From assembly GCA_015178975.1 (NCBI GenBank), contig WHVD01000083.1:124001-188000 (forward strand): a stretch of 64,000 nucleotides of DNA. Direction: 5' to 3'. The notes below the pieces were generated by a model that saw only the letters and a list, made by a program, of their open reading frames with translations, was not told the DNA's origin and ran no database searches. This document shows, one piece after another, positions 33,257 through 44,704 of this stretch. Both the position numbers and the translations under genes were made by a program. This DNA is from Hysterangium stoloniferum. Its lineage: Eukaryota; Basidiomycota; Agaricomycetes; Hysterangiales; Hysterangiaceae. Within the stretch, counting starts at the first letter, position 1. Every line of letters starts with the position of its first letter.

Positions 33257-33945
33257 AACCATGTCCTAATAAAGATACGTATGTCAATCTACCAAATTGT
33301 TTTCTTCATCAGAGCTGGCTGCTGTCACCCTGCCTCCCTTTCTGGTTGGGATGTGTAGTGTACTTATTGTAGGTCTACATTCATACAATATTATTTGTGA
33401 TTTCTACGCTACCTGAGACGTTTTCAATTGAACATCCCTCAGTCAACTAACTGCGAGGCAATCTAAGCCATCGGTGTCGAGGGTCGCCATCCACTTGCAG
33501 CCCGCCAATACCGCGGACATGCGAATAAGTAGCAGAATATTGGGGAAGACCGAGGTTCGAGCATATGGATGTATAAGGAAATCTTATGAAATACATTTCC
33601 GAATCCAAGATGAGCTTTCAGGCTTGCCCTACTCCTCTCAAAAAACAAAGCGCCACGTATCCTGCAATATGAGCAGATATGGGCAATGATTCAAATAGTA
33701 CGTTATGCTAAAAAGCGGTTTACCCAATGAGATTGCTTCCAATGTACGCGCTGCGAGAAAGGAGGTAGAAGTTAAATGAGAAAAAAAGTTTTGCTTGCTG
33801 GGCAAGTTTAAAGGAAATTCATGGATGTGAGGCAAGAGCCCGCATATTATTATCAAGGGGTCTGCGCAAAGGAGCGAGTTACTTACTCTGTCATTTTTGG
33901 TGATCAATATACGACTAAAAGGATAAAATAAAGCATGGAAAAATC
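33257..33945. other. Intergenic, no gene recognised
   Basis: Short frames only, without recognisable domains. Confidence 0.5.
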
Positions 33946-34049
33946 TGATGAGAGTGGGATTTGAACCCACGCCCCCGAAGAGATGAGATTACTTAAGCAC
34001 ATTGTGCTCGCCTTAGTCTCACGCCTTAGACCAACTCGGCCATCTCACC
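33946..34049 (-). tRNA. tRNA-Leu(AAG) with intron
   Basis: On the minus strand the acceptor stem GGTGAGA pairs with TCTCATC (discriminator A), and the T-arm/B box reads GGGTTCAAATCCC. The long variable arm (CATCTCTTCGGGGGCG) is that of a leucine tRNA. The anticodon stem TGAGA/TCTCA encloses CTAAGG, with anticodon AAG complementary to 34012-34014. An intron of about 20 nt follows (about 33991-34010) and contains CTTAAG, able to pair with the anticodon region as usual in pre-tRNAs. A second copy is at 35350-35453. Confidence 0.95.
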
Positions 34050-35349
34050 GATGAATGCTGTGGTGTCTAGTAAGCTAGAAGGTGGTTCTATCACCGGAAG
34101 TTAATCTGAACAAGTTATTTATGAGCTGGATGCCCGCCTTGGTATCCCCAATGGATATGTTTGGACATTCATTGAACATCACCATTTTTTTTTCTATTCC
34201 CCTTGCCGTTGAAAGTGGAACAGCACATTCAGCCTATTAAATCACAGACTAGATACATATTGAACACGACGGAGATGGTCATCTAAATGCTAACGTTAAT
34301 GTCCTGAGAGACTATAAGTTGCCACACGAGTGGACAAAACATTGGTATTGTAAGAGAGTACGGAGTCTCTGACCTTCTTATCCAAATGTGATTTCTTGAA
34401 GTTAATCGACGTCAGCAGAACAATATAAGGGTACAGCGTGGTTCATTACGCACCCTACAAAGGCAGATGGAGGTGAGTGCTGCGATCTTCATAGAAATAT
34501 TAAATCACAGCAAGCCATGATGTTGTACAGCATACAAGATACATATAAAAAAAACAATAACACAAACATCAAAGCAATTGGTCCCGTGTGCACTGCGACA
34601 CGCTAGATTTTCCAGTCAGCTCTAGGGAAGATTTTAGTTTCCAGGTAGTAGTTTGTCCCCTTTTTATGCCTCACTGCTCATGCGCGCCGTTTTGGGGACA
34701 TGACAGACCTCCATCTCCATCACGACCAGCACGATATGAGTGGTAAACTCGGGAACTCATACCACAGAATTTGATTTCTCAATAATTATGGATAAAAATA
34801 ATGATTTATTCTTAAATACAGGATTGCATGATAACACGTTGACGGGTTAGGAAATAGCAAAATATTTTCGGTTCCTGATGCAGATGGTTAAAACCTCAGT
34901 GGAGAACGGAATTCCGCAGTCACAAACTCCAAGGTTCAACCGCTATCATCATGTCATTGTGTTATCATGCAATCCTATACTTAAGGATCAATCATTTCAT
35001 GTTCACTTCAATATCCTCAGGCCAACTAGCAAGTCAGCCTGAAGTCCATCACTATTAGAGAAAAATTAGAATACCTGCACGCCAGGAGGAAGAGAGTCTT
35101 AAAGAATTGTCTAGGTTCGCGCATAGCATAATTCAAATTGTTTGAGACTCAAAGCTCACGGTCAAACCATTGGTATGTATATCTATGGAAACCATCTCTT
35201 TTCTCCTCATTCCAACCAACTAAAGTAGGGGTGGGCCTGTGTTTTGTCTCCACACTCCTGAAGGGGCATTCTGAATGAATGCAAGAACCACTACTGACTT
35301 GGCGGTTAGGCAACATATGTTGAACGTAAATTAAAAGAATAAAAAAGTA
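34050..35349. other. Spacer between the two tRNA-Leu genes, no gene recognised
   Basis: About 1.3 kb, AT-rich, with no domain-bearing frame. Confidence 0.5.
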
Positions 35350-35453
35350 TGATGAGAGTGGGATTTGAACCCACGCCCCCGAAGAGATGAGATTATGTAA
35401 GTGCTTTACGCACACCTTAGTCTCACGCCTTAGACCAACTCGGCCATCTCACC
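35350..35453 (-). tRNA. tRNA-Leu(AAG) with intron, second copy
   Basis: The mature part appears identical to the gene at 33946-34049: same acceptor stem, variable arm, B box and anticodon AAG. The intron differs (GTGCGTAAAGCACTTAC on the minus strand) but again carries CTTA that can pair with the anticodon. Same strand, about 1.3 kb from the first copy, which suggests a tandem duplication kept identical in its exons. Confidence 0.95.
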
Positions 35454-35798
35454 GACGAGTGCTATGTTACTTTGTGTCTTATTCATGTATTTGAATGACA
35501 TTCTTGTATTTCTATCTTTGACAAGTTGCGCCGGGAAGTGTGGGCGGAATTTCCGGTGAATCCTCAAATGATCTACCGTTTCTTTTTTCCTCGATTGCGT
35601 TTGGATGGGTATTATTATCATATGCATATGTAACGCATATGTAACTCCTACATGGATTCTACCGTGACACCTCAACCGTGTCACCGTTGAGACGATACTT
35701 CCTGAATAGGACACACCACACAAATCAATTGCAAACTCTTGAGAGTTTCTCAGCAACAGTTATCTTCGATTAATCCTACAGCTATCCTAATTCCAGTT
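35454..35798. promoter_or_regulatory. Intergenic region between tRNA-Leu and TBCA
   Basis: 345 bp between divergently oriented genes: upstream sequence for the tRNA on the minus strand and for TBCA on the plus strand. A CATATGCATATGTAACGCATATG cluster lies near 35620-35643 but is not assigned to a known factor. Confidence 0.4.
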
Positions 35799-36318
35799 AT
35801 GAGTGACAATTCTGCTGCAGTTTGTAAACAGTTGAAGATCAAGACGGGTTCTGTCAAGCGGTACGTTCTGGTTATTATCACCGCCAAAACTGAGACCCAT
35901 CAAACATTCATGTCCTATTTCTGGGGAAAACAGACTCTTGAAGGAGCACAAGCTCTACAACCAAGAAATGGAGGCACAACAGCGACGAGTAGATCAATAC
36001 ATTGCCGATGGAAAGGACGAGTATGACATCAAAAACCAGGCAAGTACTGCTGATCACTTGCATTACATGTGTTACATAATTTCCACTTTTTTACAGAAAA
36101 ATATCCTTGCTGAGTCTCAAAAAATGGTACCAGATGTGCAGAAACGCCTCGGTGACGCGGTCGTTGACTTGCGAGAACTTGTTGTGAGTCTTCTTCGCGA
36201 TGCCTACCGTACGAGTACGAGTCTCATCTGTGGAATCAAGGTTGCTTCAAGGCCTACGTTGAATAACAAAGAAGAGTTCGTGGCGGCCGAGGAGATACTC
36301 GAAGAAGCCGGCGTGTAA
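35799..36318 (+). CDS. TBCA: Tubulin-folding cofactor A (TBCA/Rbl2 family)
   Basis: Four exons: 35799-35860, 35934-36039, 36097-36183 and 36241-36318, together 333 nt or 110 residues, the usual size of cofactor A. The start reads MSDNSAAVCKQLKIKTGSVK, and KQLKIKTGxVKRL is the family signature. KDEYDIKNQ and MVPDVQKRL match the second and third helices of the three-helix bundle. The protein binds beta-tubulin in the cytosol after CCT-mediated folding and helps supply tubulin dimers. Intron 2 uses a GC donor (AG|GCAAGT). Intron 3 is 57 nt, free of stops and a multiple of three, so retaining it would add 19 residues. The CCT7 gene of the same folding pathway lies 6.4 kb away, probably by chance. 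Confidence 0.9.
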
Positions 36319-37934
36319 ATCGAATGCTTAGCTCATTTCACCGTTCGTATTCACCAAGTCTGAGTCTGAGTCTGCGGTACCATACATAAAGACCCCACAC
36401 GCGAGTGCGTCTATAAACTTTTAGCTATCCTGATGATTTTCGTTTGTAACCTGGTTGAGTATTCAAAGACTCTCTATGACCTCACAGTGACAGTATTTAG
36501 TTGCTGCCAATGCCCACGGTGAAGTAATGGCAAGACTTGACAAGTATTGTATGCTGACCCACAAATGAGTCAGTGTTTAAGCTTTTCTGCGAACAGATAA
36601 GGTGAATATGGTCTGAAACATTAATGATCTTTAAAGCAACCCACTAGCAGTACAATCGATGGCAACCCAGAACCCCATAGTTCCTCAAGTCGTGAAGGAC
36701 CCTAGTACCTCATCCACTTCGGGAATAATTTAGTTGTGATATTTTATACATTTTATGTTCGGAATTATTAAACAGTGTATTAAGCTTCAGTCCGTTCGGA
36801 TGCAATACGGTCCGAACTTATCGATAATCTCTTCGCCCCCCTCGTTCAAAGGTGTTATTGGTCCCCCAATACCCGTTAACTTGAAGAACGCCCTCAACGT
36901 GGCAGACCTGGCTTTGGCTTTTGCCGTATTTAGAGAGTCAAGCAGGATTACAGTGGGCGAGTAAGAGGTGTCGAAAAGTGAACGAATGTCGCGGCGGTCG
37001 GGAGAAACCATTATATGCTCTCTTCTACCCAGATGTGAAACATTTATACTTCGAGTTTAGGGGGAATAGACAAAGGGGAGGACTGCAGGTTTAATCCCGG
37101 TCTGGCTGTTAGGGGCGGGCAAAGGAATGTTACGATGTCTTGTCACTATCAGTTTTTGGTGTTGTTTACAACTTGACTATTTCATGAATGAACTCCCCCC
37201 AAAAGGCTGTCACAAATGAAGGAGGAATCTCGCATAGGAACATCACAAGCTAATGTTTCGACTCCTGTGTTGAGGGTTGAAATTTAAAGTATTGATAGCA
37301 AAATTGCCAGACACCTTCAAAAACAAGTGAGTATGGTACCCTTAGATTATGAGTTGATGAGCTTTAAGGAACAGAAAACAGACCTCACGTCGCAAAAGAT
37401 GACTTCCAGACCATGGCCACTACAACCAATCAAGCCAATGCACCTAAGATCATGATTCGCATGAAGCACACCACAAAATCAAAACTCTAACTAAGACGTC
37501 TCATGAAACGCATGTCTCCAATGCCGCTGTATCATTAAGAACAAGTACAGGAGATCTCCCACAGGGCGCAATCAAAGTTGACTCTGAGCTAGAGCTGTGT
37601 CTATCAACTAGCTTGTTCTCGTATCAATAAAGACAGTGTGGACCATCAAATACAGCACTCAGATTTTTCAACAAGAATTCTTATATCAAGAAGTAGCGGC
37701 TACAGCAATGCCACATATTACAACCTATGCATTGTCTCGCGCAAAGAGTCCACCATAATAATACTTCCCTCAAACATACCTGATTGGATATGTTCACTTA
37801 TACCTGGATATCAGTCGGATAACTTTATAACGGCATCAAAATCATGCTTATTCTTCCCTGCTGCAGTTCCCTGTGAACCACATGTTCGAATTCCTAATTG
37901 AGGGACTCGTCATATTATTGAGAACAGTGTCAGA
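36319..37934. other. Intergenic, no gene recognised
   Basis: A minus-strand frame of 74 codons at 36787-37011 (SLFDTSYSPTVILLDSLNTA ... LTGIGGPITPLNEGGEEII) could be protein-like but matches nothing I recognise and has no visible splice partner. The rest shows only short frames. Confidence 0.4.
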
Positions 37935-40900
37935 TCAAATATCTTCTCCAAACATGATCTTCAAATTCTCCATGCTATCCGCGTCCTCCCCACTCTTACC
38001 ACCTAACGCACCTTTGATGATCGCCGTCTTCCGCTTTTGTATCTGTAGTATTCGATCTTCGATAGTATGAGATATCTGGTGGTATCGATAACTATCAATC
38101 GCAACCTCGGTAGCATGAATCATCAGTGATCCTTACAATAAACTGTTTAACATAAACTGTTCGTTCTTGACCAATACGATGCACGCGGTCGATCGCTGTC
38201 AGCAGCAGTCATATTCAGTAATGGATAGTGTAATATATTTACAGCACCGACCTTGGTTTTCGATCGCTGCATTCCACCAGCAATCCATCTTTAATTAATT
38301 AGAAAAAGTCTACCTATGTAGATAACTGAACACTAATGACATACCATATAAACATGATCCGCAGCGGTCAACTATCAATAAATAGAATTAAAATGTGACC
38401 CGTGCATCGAAGTAGTATAGCCGTACATTTAAGCCAACACCTCCAGCCTTCAAGCTAACGATGAACACCTTGCCACTCCGCGACGGCTTGATGAACTCTT
38501 CCACTGCAGCGGCCTTGTTCTTGACACTCATTTCGCCATCGAAGCGGTAGAATGCAAAGTTATCTCGTCGTAGTACCACTTCGATGAGATCTAGAAAGCT
38601 CGTGAATTGCGAAAAAACCACAGCTCTAAAGCATGGATCTTGATCTCGTAAACGACCTTGGTAGTAAATCTGAGAACGCCAAATGACCAAAGCATAGAGA
38701 TCACTCACGCAAGTTCTCGGATAGAGCATTCAGCTTCGTGGACGAATTGAAAGTATTTCTCCGTAGCATAACCGCCGGAGATGAATCTCGATCATCGTTT
38801 AGGTCGTCCGGTTGTAAAGAATCGTGGCGTTTTGTGGGCTTTCGCCTCACTACTTCCAGTAAGTCGGATTCCTAGGAGTTGGCTTTAATGAATAAATCGG
38901 TAGATTATACGTCACAAACCAACCTTTACAGGCCCATGCCGGCAAATTGGGCACTGTCCTTCCTCCCCCTTTTCTTCGCATGATGCTATAAATGCCAGTA
39001 CACAGCTCTTACAACTAGGGGTTGAAGGTTAATAGGTGTGCATACTGTCATACTATAGGTATATCCTCAGGCTCACCAGGAATGCATACATCCTGGAACA
39101 AGAACAGGCATATCCATCAAATCCAAACAAACAGCACACTCCTCTCCAGCGGCTTCATCCAAACCTTTCAAGACCCCCTCTGCAAATGTATTTGGCAGGG
39201 TATCCCTTTCTCCATCCCCTTCAGTGAATTTCGCTATCAGCGCGTCGATATCTACTTGACCATTACTACTATCCGATTTAGAGACTTCGGCAGTCTCCTT
39301 GGCTTGCACGAGACTCGGATGTAATACCGCACGCCGTAGTCTATTGAAATTCATTTGGTGGGTCGATATACCGCGAAATGAAACAGAGAAAACACTGACC
39401 TCATCAGCATGGCCAAAATATGGGTATAGTTCCTTCCTACGAGTCCTTTAGCTTTCAAGCGCTCAAAGTTCTTTTTCGCGTCAATATACATCGAATCATA
39501 AATCTTTCGTTCTAGCGGCGAGAAATCAAGCCGTTCGATGGTGACCTTCCTAACGTTTAGCAAGTACAGCTGGAGTTGCATTAACCTTGACATGCCTCTT
39601 TCGCTGGTAATTCCACTATCTGTTTACCGTCATTATCTCGCATATTTTTCTCACGTCTGAGAAGGACACTCTCTAGAATGACTTGCACGATTTCGACTGC
39701 TTTGGGGTCTCGGTTGAGGAAAGGAAGCTGATTCAAAATTTAGGATCATTCGGCAAAATGAAAAAAGTCCGTACTGTGATAAAAGAGCGGAAGAAGGAAT
39801 AATCGGACCATGGTGCGAAATCGAGAAATTTTCTGTCGAGTGTGTAGTCCAGGCGATGTAGGAGTGAGCGCAGACCACTCACAGTAATGAATATAGATCC
39901 TCCAATTTATTCACAATCGGCGTTCCTACAAGGTAATTATCAATACACACTAGAAATTGTTGTCGCATCAACATACCAGTCAGCGCCCACCGTCTTCGGG
40001 CCCTTAGCGCAAAACAAGCCTTAGCCGTTCTACTTAACCTAGATTTACAGTTATGCGCCTCATCTAATACAACCCTCAGCCATTCCACTTCATCCGGGTC
40101 AACGTCAAAATTTAAATCCATCCCTGACACAATAATAATCATACATACCTTGAAACAACGGCGATCCCTGTCGACTGCTAGCGTCATGCTTTGTCCACTC
40201 AGAACCAACAATACCATAGCTGGTTATCACAACGTCAACTTTCGAGTTTCCCTCAAGGAGGTCATCTAGGTCATCGCGATTGTTTCCATGCCACACTAGC
40301 ACCTTGAGACTTCCCTTCCTGCTGGATCGGTCGAGCTCTTTGGCCCACTGTGACATTAGAGATGTTGGAGCGATGATTAAGGTTGTCGAAGGAGGGTATG
40401 GTATGGGCATTTTGGTGTCGGTTATTGGTCTGAAAGTGGAGTCTAACTTTAATTGTCGATGTTTTATGGTACTAGAAGAGGCTTCCTCTTCCAGTTTGGT
40501 ACCTGGAGGCTTAACAGGCTCTGGATCGCGGCTTGTATGTAAAAGACTCGAGATCATTATTGTTTTACCCATTCCCACTGTTTAAAAATATCAGGTTATC
40601 ACACAACGAGACTGAAGGTAAACGTACTCTCTGCATAAAAAAAAAGTTATAATGTATTAACAGAAAAGAAAGGCGCCAAGGCAAAAGGAACAAACCATCC
40701 CTGAAAAGAGCAACACTTATCATGGGATTCACAGCTAAGAGCAAAAGGACATACGCTAAAACTCCACCACGACATTTCCTCTCGGCTCTGGGGAATGTAA
40801 CACTCAATTCTCCAGAGTAGGGATTAAAATAGAAAGGTTTCTGCTCTTCAGTCATATCGATAATGCCGTCCTCCTGTTCCTCGTAAGGAAATAAGTACCT

Positions 40901-42597
40901 AATGTTTAGCTTAGACAGAATGAAGTAAACAAGAAATGTAAAGTACTAACTCCTCCCAGAGAGGATGTATGGAGTCTGCATTACGAGCTGCTGCAGTTCC
41001 TGATTCCAACGAGTGCATCCATCTGAGCCGCGTCATAAAGAGGGGCACATAATTAGATAGCGGAAGGCGACATACAACAACGCCTGCTTTTGGTATGATC
41101 TTAGGGTAAATGTGAACGTATCCGCGGGTTCCATCTCAGGCATCATATTGTCATTCCTTTGTGCTCTAAAACGAGACGAAAATTGCGGGGTTGGCACGCA
41201 TGTAAACACTTGGAAATGACGATCAAAAGCAAGAACCACGAACTTTTTATATATCATGTCCAATTGTCCGTCTGTCAATAGCTCAGCATCATCCTCGTCT
41301 TCAACGTCATCGTCCCCAACGACAGCCTTAGCCTTCCCTTTATTAACCTTATCCGCCTGATTATTTTGTTCTAGCCTATCCAAAACATCCACTGTAGAAC
41401 CCGCATCCCTCAAAAACGCATTCCTTCTCACAGGCTTCAAATCAACAGCCTTAAAAAGCTCCAACAACGATGATTTCCGCTCCCGAAGCGTCTGCTCATC
41501 TAGCGTTTCTTGTCCCTCGTTGAACATGGACCGAGGCTCATCAGATGTAGATGATGCAGATGGCCGATGTTGACGGAATGCTTCTGCGGATAAGCATACG
41601 CGGAGCTGAATCAGCATTTCGCCGCCTGTTTGGAGCGATTCGGCGCAGTCGACCATGGTGCTGTTCTTGAATGTTATCATTCCTGTGAAGACATTGTAGT
41701 CAATGTCAATGGACTGGGTAAAAAGGTGGGAAGGAAGGGACATACCTTGGTCGAGGAGCTTAGCTACCCAAGACGCTACGTTCTGTGGTAGTCTGCCAAT
41801 TTCTATCCATTATAATCATGTAAGCATCGCGCCCACTCTAGAGACGAGAAGCAGATCATCCACACACCAAACCCACGAGCATTGGTAAATCTCACGACAT
41901 TATCCTCCTTTACCCGTTTAAAAGCCTTAGGCGGCGCAGCAGACTTGGGTTGCGCTTTGAACATCGTCGTCAACTTCATTTGTTTCCCGGACGCAGCTGC
42001 ACCCTTTTTCGCGCTGGATCCTGCGGGCGGTTTCGAAGAAGCAGAGCTAGAAGCAGGTTCCTCTTCGTTCCTCCGAATATGTATACTCTCTCCAGGCTTC
42101 ACCCACCCACGACCTTTACACGTACTCCACGCGTTTGGAACCAAGAACGAGCCGACGTACTTGTAGTCAAAGCCTGCCACTTGTATCATTGAGGATGTTT
42201 GTTTGATTGGTTCATTTACAGGCTTCTTCTGTGATTTCTCGACATTAGCTTTGACCTTGACGTCAGGTGGCGTAATTTTTCGTTTTTTAGGTGGAGGCGG
42301 TGAGCTCGATTGTATGGAGGTCACAGAGGATTCCCGTGGCGCAGGTCGATCACGTACAGAACTGCTAGAACGGGCTTCAGCAACACGTCGATTGAGGATT
42401 TCTTGGATATTGATGGGCTCTGCGTCGTCTTCATCGTCGCTACTTGCGAAGAATAGACGTTTGGAAGACGTGTCTTTGGTTGCCACACCAGCTTCTAAAT
42501 CAATCTCCATTTCAACTGGCTGCTCAGCTTCAGCTTCGTCCTCAGTATCTGAGCCAAAGAACAAAGGCTTTTTGTCTTCCTTGAGAGTTTCAGCCAT
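37935..42597 (-). CDS. RAD5: RAD5/HLTF-type SNF2 helicase and RING ubiquitin ligase
   Basis: Many short introns; the start ATG is at 42595-42597 ([14 protein letters not shown]). An acidic, serine-rich N-terminus holds a basic PPPPKKRKI stretch, likely a nuclear signal. A HIRAN domain follows ([20 protein letters not shown] ... [10 protein letters not shown]). SNF2 motifs are the Walker [12 protein letters not shown] (about 40555-40585), [11 protein letters not shown], the DEAH box [12 protein letters not shown] (about 40065), WALTGTP(IVN), and the C-terminal [13 protein letters not shown] and DRVHRIGQ (about 38170-38195). A C3HC4 RING sits between the helicase lobes ([20 protein letters not shown] with CPICRH), the order specific to Rad5 and HLTF. 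In yeast, Rad5 polyubiquitinates PCNA and reverses stalled forks in error-free damage tolerance. The C-terminal end is [13 protein letters not shown]. The gene looks intact. Confidence 0.9.
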
Positions 42598-42738
42598 ATC
42601 TAGTTAGTGTCCAGGATGATTTAAATCTCAAGCGAATGATCTCAACGCGTACATATGCGCCCACAATAAAGGCGCTAAAAATGAGCAGTATAGTATATTA
42701 AATCTTTGCTATGCGTATCACCCGCCTTCCCGTACTTT
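42598..42738. promoter_or_regulatory. Short gap between CCT7 end and RAD5 start
   Basis: 141 bp between the CCT7 stop and the RAD5 ATG, both minus strand. It must contain the CCT7 terminator and the RAD5 promoter. No clear AATAAA is seen on the minus strand. Confidence 0.4.
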
Positions 42739-44704
42739 TTATCTCCGTCCCATGCCTCTTCCACGACCACGTAAAGCCCGTTGTGCGGCACCTGGTGGGG
42801 CACGAGGTCCAGGATTGGGCTACAATGCCGCATCAGCTAATGCAATACCAGTAGAGCAATTACTGAAAAGCAACACACCTGTTCGCTCTGAGGATTCTTA
42901 ACAGTCTCATCCACGCTCAAAATCAAGCACGCCGCCTCAATTGCACTCCCAATAGCATTAACCTTCACCAAACTCGGCTCCCATACGAAAGCATCGAGGT
43001 TATCGCGGACGTTCTCTTTGCCGTCTACGTCAATACCTACCCATCGGCCGCCTTGTGCGTGGCGCATTCGGAGCTTGTTGAGGACGTCGGTGGAGTCTAA
43101 CCCTGCATTGTCAGATATTTGGCGTGGGATGATCTCTAGGGCGTGTGCGAACGCGGTTAGGACCAGTTGTTGTTTGCCTGGGATGGAAAAGGCGTATTTG
43201 CGGATGTAGGCTGAGAGTTCCATCTAAACAGTCGGCAGTCAGAATATGACTGTATTTTGAGTGTAGACTTTACTTACCTCAATAGCACCTCCTCCCGCAA
43301 CGACATCTCCACTACGCACAGCGCGCTTCACGACCATAATAGCATCATGTAGACTACGTTCAACTTCCTCAATGAACTGTTCGGCACCACCCCTCAACAA
43401 CAACGTGCAAGTCTTAGCCTTCGGGCATTCCTCAAAGATATTATATCTTTCGCCGCCCACCTGTCGTTCCTCGAATAGACCACAGGTACCGAGATGTTGC
43501 CTTGAGATGTCCGAGCAAGTACTCTGGATAGATCCACCAACGGCCTGGGTGACTCTCCTCAAGTCATCAGCTGGGACCCGACCAGCGCAGAAAATATCCC
43601 GATCTGCAAACCACTGCGTCGCCAAATCACCAATTGGTAGCTTGCTCAAAACAACCTTCGCGCCTGTCTTCTCAATAGCCTCCAGCTTCCTATAGATGAT
43701 CTCCCATTCGGCATCGACGATGGCCTGATAATCCGATACTTGTTCCACACGGACTTCAGCATTATCCTTTTCAGCTTTGAGCTCCAACTCGACATTCAAG
43801 CTCAAGATTAGGGGGTTTTTGAATAATTTTGGCTGCTGTTCGGCACCAGCATATGTGAATGTCTTTTTGAATGAGACACCACGGATGAGGAGGGAGTCTT
43901 GCATGCCGCCTCCAGGGATTTTCTTGATTCCGATAAGGCTTTCGTCGAGGTCATCTTGGTCCAGAGAAAGAACAGCATCAACGACCATTTTCGAGAAGAA
44001 AGGTTTTTGGGATTGGATTAATTTGGAGGACATTGATGTTGAGGCGCATTTTAACAGGAGGGAGTGGAAACGTCTGAAAAAGAGCTTAGAAAGACAGACT
44101 ACGGTAGTATGAGAGCTGCATCAATGGACTGACTCTGGGTCCGACTTGTCAATGGAGATCTGAATCTCTTTTATACGCGCAATAGACTATTGCCCGTATT
44201 TTTAGAAATATTCGTATCGAAAAATGACACGAGTAACATACCAATTCAGCTGCTTTCCGCAATCCCTTGATAATAATATGCGGGCTCACACCCTCCTCCA
44301 CAAACCCACGGACTTCTTTCAAAACCTGCGCAGCAAGCAAAACGACACTAGTCGTCCCGTCTCCAACTTCCGCATCCTGGGCTCGTGCAATATCTACAAG
44401 AGTTTTTGCCGCCGGGTGAACGATATCAAGCAATTTTAGTATGGTTGCACCATCGTTGGTTATTTGTGCGTCACCGCGCTCTGAAACAATCAACTTGTCC
44501 ATTCCTCGGGGACCTAGCGTGCTAGAGAGCGTATCTGCGATGGCTAGACATGCTGAAATGTTCGACAGCAATTGAGGTTTGCCTTGGGAAGTGTCAGTAC
44601 CTTCCCGGAGAAGGACAACGGTAGGTTGCTGAAGTTTAATATTAATAATTTACTTCAAAATAGTATTCTCAGCTTGAACTTACAATAGGCAGCCCGCGTT
44701 GCAT
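42739..44704 (-). CDS. CCT7: T-complex protein 1 subunit eta (CCT7)
   Basis: The first exon is only 21 nt (MQRGLPI, 44684-44704). The second starts at 44628 with [20 protein letters not shown], followed by [20 protein letters not shown] and the ATP-site motif [13 protein letters not shown]. Further exons give [13 protein letters not shown], the eta-typical [18 protein letters not shown], and [20 protein letters not shown]. The last exon (42739-42819) encodes a C-terminal GRGRGMGRR tail after a 3' splice site TTGTAG. CCT7 is one of eight subunits of the TRiC/CCT chaperonin, which folds actin and tubulin in the cytosol. A start further upstream (44866) is possible, but MQRGLPI fits the conserved N-terminus. 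Confidence 0.93.

Noticed and set aside
42203-42607. Plus-strand frames across the RAD5 N-terminus
   Set aside because: Shadows of the acidic N-terminal region, which has the real ATG and continues into the HIRAN domain.
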